Part shown: positions 40,501-43,601 of the stretch, one piece after another
Layout: each line of letters starts with the position of its first letter
Position numbering within the stretch: the first letter of the stretch is position 1
Virus record (IMG/VR): IMGVR_UViG_3300012924_000013
Coordinates: 1-43,601 of that record
Origin: a virus
DNA length: 43,601 nt
Reading direction: 5' to 3' (one strand)
The notes under the pieces: generated by a model
The model's database searches: none
Told to the model about the DNA's origin: nothing
The model's input: the letters and a program-made list of their open reading frames with translations, nothing else
Position numbers and translations under genes: made by a program

Positions 40501-41932
40501 TGTAGTTGTCGCAGAAACTTCAGTTACAACAGACAAAACAATTGCTTGGAAAGATTACAGAATAGCAGCTGTTTTAGTAAATAAATTGAGTGCAGGGACA
40601 GTTAAAACTGATCTCTTGAGTAGGTTAGCAGTAGTAAAATCAAGCATACAAGCTGATTGGAAAGTTGTTGAACTTAGTTTTGGTAGCACTGCAATAGCGG
40701 GTGTTAACATATTAGCAAGTGTAAATGACAATCAGACAGTAAGTGATATGTTTGATATTAGCGCCAATGCAACTACTATAGATTTCACGTTGAATGCTAC
40801 AGTGTGGGATGGTCAGGTAAATATTGGAACTGGTAATGAATATTTAGGTATGCCTACTGCCTTCTGGGCAAACGGATGGAGAATATACAGTACTTCAGCA
40901 AATACTTGTACCATTGCAGGTTTGAGTAGTACTTCAAGCAAAGTAGTGAGATTCATTTATGGTGATATGACCCAAGTGAATACTACCCATTACGGAGCCA
41001 GAGTTACTATTAGTGCGACAACTAAGGATTTAGATAATGAAATTCAAAATACTAATAATTACGTAGATTTTACAATAGCTCCAGGCAGTACTACAATATC
41101 TGCAACACTTCAACCGATAGTTGCTGGTCAACAGGGTGATCTCGCAGGTATTATAATCTTTGAAAGCGTGGCCCCTGGTACTACGACGACTACCACTACC
41201 ACCTCATCTACAACCACTACTAGTACTACGGCTGGTCCAACCACGACAACTACATCAACCAGTAGTACGTCTACTACCAGTACTTCAAGTACTTCGTCCA
41301 CTTCCACAAGTTCTACTACGACGACTACCACAACGGCAAGTGCTTCTATAGCTCAGTTTAACTTCAACCTTACAGCACAGAGTGTTCCAGGTTGGGTAGA
41401 TATCACTGGTAATCCTAGTGATGCTATTAGAACTGGTACGCATGTTGGATCTGGTGTAACGGTTAGTTCTGTAGCAACAAACAGATGGGGTACGATCGGC
41501 GGTACAACTGCAAATAATGCGAATGGTCCAGTTGGGAGTAATGCAGAATTCCCAGCAACAGTGCTTGTGAGTTTCTTCTTCAGTGGGTTCCTTGTTTCTG
41601 CAACTACTGCAAATAATTTGGAAATTAGTGGTTTAACTCCTGGCTCTCTTTATGATATTCATTTGATCGGAGGTAGATCATCTACAGCAGGTGCAGGTAT
41701 ACCAGTAGGTCAAAATAGGTTAATGGAATGGGTATGTACTGACAATGTTGGTACAGTGAAAGTAGAAGACTACGCTTGTAGAGACAATACAACAAATATA
41801 CAAGTATTTAGTAATAAAGTGGCTAATGGTACGGGAAGGATAACCATTGGAGTATTCCAAGATCCTCAAGGAGATGGAACGAATGGTGATCAGGTTGGGT
41901 ATATTAATGGTATGAGGGTTATTCCTGTATAA
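37568..41932 (+). CDS. Giant modular tail fibre with beta-helix and esterase domains (1454 aa)
   Basis: Residues 1-50 carry the shared docking-like motif (QCVRYTGPD). Four Thr/Ser linkers (about 53-75, 181-245, 670-723, 1204-1259) separate the modules. Residues 76-180: a beta-sandwich. Residues 246-668: a right-handed beta-helix of pectate-lyase type (repeated NFEVSNITIQDG-like turns, IHHCEVNTWAIRQDPNHCGG). Residues 727-957: an alpha/beta hydrolase with FLHGQG (764-767), the nucleophile elbow GLSLGG (Ser840), Asp897 and His933 as the likely triad; it resembles feruloyl-esterase or PHB-depolymerase type enzymes. Residues 960-1200: beta-rich. Residues 1260-1454: a carbohydrate-binding-like jelly roll ending in GYINGMRVIPV. 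It likely breaks down and de-esterifies surface polysaccharide during adsorption. Confidence 0.88.
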   Translation: MLIPTNGCLIIMPGQCVRYTGPDTPFLHIHNGMNLNEIIGIIDAAIAAGGITTTTTSTSTTSTTSSTTTTTTTINTIPVTVSYLDASNVTSYQVQLIQGSNVIGNYLVNTPTGSDFTNLNIPPGIYDVRAIVNLSSNQRVLQFQSNSITPVIDTTFTSSINRLFSGRLITNPSQLVLSDLGNTTTTSTTTTTSTTQPPTTTTTTSSSTTTTTTTAPPTTTTTSTSTSTTSTSSTTTTSSTNSQGGNVYTIVGTNNTLSINGAQYACGDTIILSGSFKAVEFVNLNGCNGNYITVTNPVGQTTFIGDTAWSSGSWSTAFAFRNCHYVRLVGTTKNNFIVNGSLTATRTAYFNLAIVALSDNFEVSNITIQDGGTGLYAKTEPVPGDANTYDPVGGPYTYLNNFKFHDVNIINTYNEATYIGHTGPYWDLTSNTQFNGTQSQFVPGHSYAEPKRLNNVEVYNIYAEGSGADGIQTAAAENMVIHHCEVNTWAIRQDPNHCGGILIGGKCRNVEAYCNYVHDGWGELLQISSADGTGGAFMKIHNNLFKNNFITNGGNDGCTFKGTNGLIVQFYDNTVVQTGGNNLRFYTGNGHLINRNVLIQPRMAGGTISSRAYIYDEPGVTWIEGTGANSNGKYPDIATANVDPLNWYQPNSGSPAIGKGYVRGVCDGTGTTTTSTSSTTTTTTTSGGPTTTTTSTSTSSTSTTSTSSTSSTTTTSTTNPPGTASFTKVNGWWTGAPSAQYGWLYLPADYSPVGPAFPFVIFLHGQGETGTGSGAGGADDLLVAGPPKFLNAGDRPTGVVIFCPQTSINTWEPNWVESARQFVLSHYNVDVNKFYLTGLSLGGSGTAKYTGQNPDKVAAFLCATADTQYLRNGAEDDVINGIRVADVPGWVLAGVADTTISFNNCYGYMTAGNSLATKPTYPPLVNTFWGVTHSASLWDTQVYNRKNRTDATGTAAFDYIAWFKRFKSNDLEFGATSHVVVAETSVTTDKTIAWKDYRIAAVLVNKLSAGTVKTDLLSRLAVVKSSIQADWKVVELSFGSTAIAGVNILASVNDNQTVSDMFDISANATTIDFTLNATVWDGQVNIGTGNEYLGMPTAFWANGWRIYSTSANTCTIAGLSSTSSKVVRFIYGDMTQVNTTHYGARVTISATTKDLDNEIQNTNNYVDFTIAPGSTTISATLQPIVAGQQGDLAGIIIFESVAPGTTTTTTTTSSTTTTSTTAGPTTTTTSTSSTSTTSTSSTSSTSTSSTTTTTTTASASIAQFNFNLTAQSVPGWVDITGNPSDAIRTGTHVGSGVTVSSVATNRWGTIGGTTANNANGPVGSNAEFPATVLVSFFFSGFLVSATTANNLEISGLTPGSLYDIHLIGGRSSTAGAGIPVGQNRLMEWVCTDNVGTVKVEDYACRDNTTNIQVFSNKVANGTGRITIGVFQDPQGDGTNGDQVGYINGMRVIPV
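37719..37794 (+). repeat. Thr/Ser linker 1 of the giant fibre
   Basis: Codes for about 23 residues of Thr and Ser followed by INTIPV. The ending matches the tail of the abundant virion protein (INIP). Confidence 0.75.
38107..38295 (+). repeat. Thr/Ser linker 2 of the giant fibre
   Basis: About 63 residues of Thr/Ser with three Pro-containing breaks (QPP, APP). All four Thr codons are used, so the DNA is not a simple repeat. Confidence 0.75.
39574..39725 (+). repeat. Thr/Ser linker 3 of the giant fibre
   Basis: About 50 residues with a GGPTTTTTSTS core that recurs in linker 4. Confidence 0.75.
41175..41341 (+). repeat. Thr/Ser linker 4 of the giant fibre
   Basis: About 55 residues; the AGPTTTTTSTS segment parallels linker 3, which suggests the two derive from one another. 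Confidence 0.75.
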
Positions 41933-41949
41933 AAAATAAGTTAATTTAA

Positions 41950-43601
41950 ATGCAAAAATGTAGCTCACATACTGGCTGTACTTTTACCGTACCAAGTAAT
42001 TGTGTAATATATACTGGTTCATATTTACCGAACTATGGAATATTAACTAGTACTACTTTAACCGATATTCTAAAAATAATTGATCTTGCTAAGGTTGATA
42101 TATCGAGTGATGTATTAACAAATAACACAAATTCAATTCAATTTTTCGGTACAGGAAGTACCACTTCACCTTTATATGCAAATGTTTTAATTTCCACAGC
42201 TTCCAATAACAACTTATCAATAGTTGCTGGGAATGGATTATTTGTACCCAAAGAGAATCTTCAACAAGTTACAACTACTGGGAATGTAACTAATAATGCC
42301 ATTTTAGTAAATGGTCAAAACAATTTTTATAATTCAGAATCAGGTTTACAATTTTATTATAATTCGTTAGGTTACGGAGTTATTGAATCCAAGGATGATA
42401 ATAACTTAAATAGACTTGATATACGTTCTAGTATAACAAATTTCTACAGTTCAATTGTAGGGGTTACTGAAGTACAATCTGAAAATTCAGGGAAGTTAGC
42501 CTCTACCGCTTGGGTGAAGTTACAGAATTATATTTCAACTGAATCTGATCCTGTAGCATTATCCAGAACTGTATCTCTATCAGCAGGTACAGGGGTATCT
42601 ATATTAGGGGCTACTCAAACAATTGGTAGTAACCCGTCATTTACCATATCTGCTACTAATGATGCTGCAATATGGAATGCCGGTAAAATACAAAGTATTA
42701 CTGTATCTAATACTACCCCTACAAATGGACAAGTACTAGTATTTAATGGAACGCAATGGACACCTGGAGCAGGTAGCGGTGGAGTAAGCTCCGTAGGTAT
42801 TACTTCTTCAGATATTACGGTATCTGGATCTCCTATTACAGGTAGCGGCACAATAACGCTTTCTTTACCAAATGTCGTAACTGCTGGTAATTATAATAAT
42901 GTAACTGTTAATTCAAAAGGATTAGTAACTGCTGGGACACTTCAAAGTTATATAACTACTGAAACTGATCCAACTGTCCCCACAATTGTTAAAAATATCA
43001 CTCAAACTGATATCGACAATTGGAATAATGCTTTTGATAAATATACTTCTGCATTAAGTGTAACAGGAACCACTACAAAAACCATTACGATTACTTTAAA
43101 TGACACCTCTACAGTACAAGGTGCGTTTACCGATGATAATAACTACCCTACCTCTATTAGCTTTAATAGCTCCACTGGAGACTTTACCCTTAATAGAAAT
43201 GGACTTTCCGCACTAACAGCAAATTTAACTGATAATAGATATGCGCTTAAAACCACCACTATTCTACCATCTGGTAATGGAATATTGGGAGGGGGCGATT
43301 TATCTGCTAGTAGGACATTTTCTCTGGATTTTACCTACTTAGATAACAGGTATCTTGGGGGGTATAAACAACGTGCAGCAGTACGGGTAGCTACAACTGC
43401 TAATATTACTTTATCAGGATCACAAACTATTGATGGAGTAACTTTAACGAATGGGGATAGGGTTCTGGTAAAAGATCAGACTGCTGGTGCAGAGAATGGT
43501 ATTTACATATACAATAGTGGTGGAGCTTGGACTAGAGCTACAGATTTTGATCAAGCGACTGCTGATGAAGTATCTCAAGGTTCTCAAATATTTGTACAAG
43601 A
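41950..43601 (+). CDS. Tail fibre protein, 3' end beyond the window
   Basis: Open from ATG 41950 through the last base (550 codons seen). The N-terminus has the shared docking-like motif (NCVIYTGSY at about residue 17). The middle is repetitive beta-strand-rich sequence typical of trimeric fibres (LSAGTGVSILGATQTIGSNP; GGVSSVGITSSDITVSGSP). Near the right edge a recognisable fibre repeat appears: VRVATTANITLSGSQTIDG, then VTLTNGDRVLVKDQTAGAEN and WTRATDFDQA, common in tail fibres of many phages. No stop occurs in the window. Confidence 0.88.
   Translation, partial: MQKCSSHTGCTFTVPSNCVIYTGSYLPNYGILTSTTLTDILKIIDLAKVDISSDVLTNNTNSIQFFGTGSTTSPLYANVLISTASNNNLSIVAGNGLFVPKENLQQVTTTGNVTNNAILVNGQNNFYNSESGLQFYYNSLGYGVIESKDDNNLNRLDIRSSITNFYSSIVGVTEVQSENSGKLASTAWVKLQNYISTESDPVALSRTVSLSAGTGVSILGATQTIGSNPSFTISATNDAAIWNAGKIQSITVSNTTPTNGQVLVFNGTQWTPGAGSGGVSSVGITSSDITVSGSPITGSGTITLSLPNVVTAGNYNNVTVNSKGLVTAGTLQSYITTETDPTVPTIVKNITQTDIDNWNNAFDKYTSALSVTGTTTKTITITLNDTSTVQGAFTDDNNYPTSISFNSSTGDFTLNRNGLSALTANLTDNRYALKTTTILPSGNGILGGGDLSASRTFSLDFTYLDNRYLGGYKQRAAVRVATTANITLSGSQTIDGVTLTNGDRVLVKDQTAGAENGIYIYNSGGAWTRATDFDQATADEVSQGSQIFVQ

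Noticed and set aside
41128-41331. Leftward Val-rich open frame
   Set aside because: It is the reverse complement of Thr/Ser linker 4.
33368-43601. Diversity-generating retroelement acting on fibres
   Set aside because: No reverse transcriptase gene and no template/variable repeat pair is visible in the window.
1-43601. CRISPR array or tRNA genes
   Set aside because: No regularly spaced identical repeats with unique spacers were seen, and no cloverleaf with a GGTTCRA-type T loop was found by eye. A tRNAscan run would settle the latter.

Overview
The window reads as DNA of a tailed bacteriophage of Bacteroidota, with a short piece of host chromosome inside it. Most of it is AT-rich, densely packed and made of small genes. 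Its promoters fit the Bacteroidota pattern (TTTG, 19-20 bases, TAnnTTTG). The packaging and capsid genes run terminase, portal, acidic scaffold-like protein, major capsid candidate, connector, fibres. That order, plus an HU/IHF-like gene before the terminase, resembles crAss-like phages, but this is an inference from layout and remembered families. The host is probably a Chitinophaga-type bacterium, judging from the style of the richer-GC aroQ and ubiX genes; this is also inference.

Layout. 1-1150: five small leftward genes, the first cut by the window edge. 1151-2307: a gene-free region with tandem hairpins, a candidate origin or control region. 2308-3093: one rightward gene of unknown role. 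3110-3545: a probable non-coding RNA with its own promoter box, nested helices and terminator. 3698-3991: a lone PhoB-type DNA-binding domain. 4122-4224: three hairpins. 4364-7623: a rightward operon of twelve small overlapping genes ending in an excisionase-like gene. 7607-8776: a convergent tyrosine integrase, with four 12-base repeats behind its start. 9099-10084: the chromosomal-type genes aroQ and ubiX. 10164-10604: a small exported protein. 10601-15248: a leftward cluster of 17 small hypothetical genes. 15315-15735: a strong rightward promoter followed by a heavily structured RNA that leads into the late region. 15770-19447: twelve small genes, including winged-helix, HU/IHF-like and zinc-finger proteins. 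19447-31157: terminase large subunit (interrupted by an intein), portal, a GIY-YIG homing endonuclease, scaffold-like protein, major capsid candidate and connector. 31187-43601: abundant virion protein and tail-fibre genes, including a 1454-residue fibre that joins a beta-helix and an esterase through Thr/Ser linkers. The last fibre is cut by the right edge.

How it works together. The left module would set lysogeny and integration (integrase, excisionase-like protein, regulator). The right module makes and packages the virion. Its fibres share a Cys-Val-x-Tyr-x-Gly docking-like motif and carry enzymes that could cut and de-esterify surface polysaccharide.

Most notable: a repeated 12-13 base leader motif (TGAAAAACCAACC) seen only before rightward late genes, two candidate structured RNAs, three tandem hairpins with compensatory changes, a class 3 type intein inside the terminase P-loop, and host aroQ-ubiX sandwiched between phage modules.
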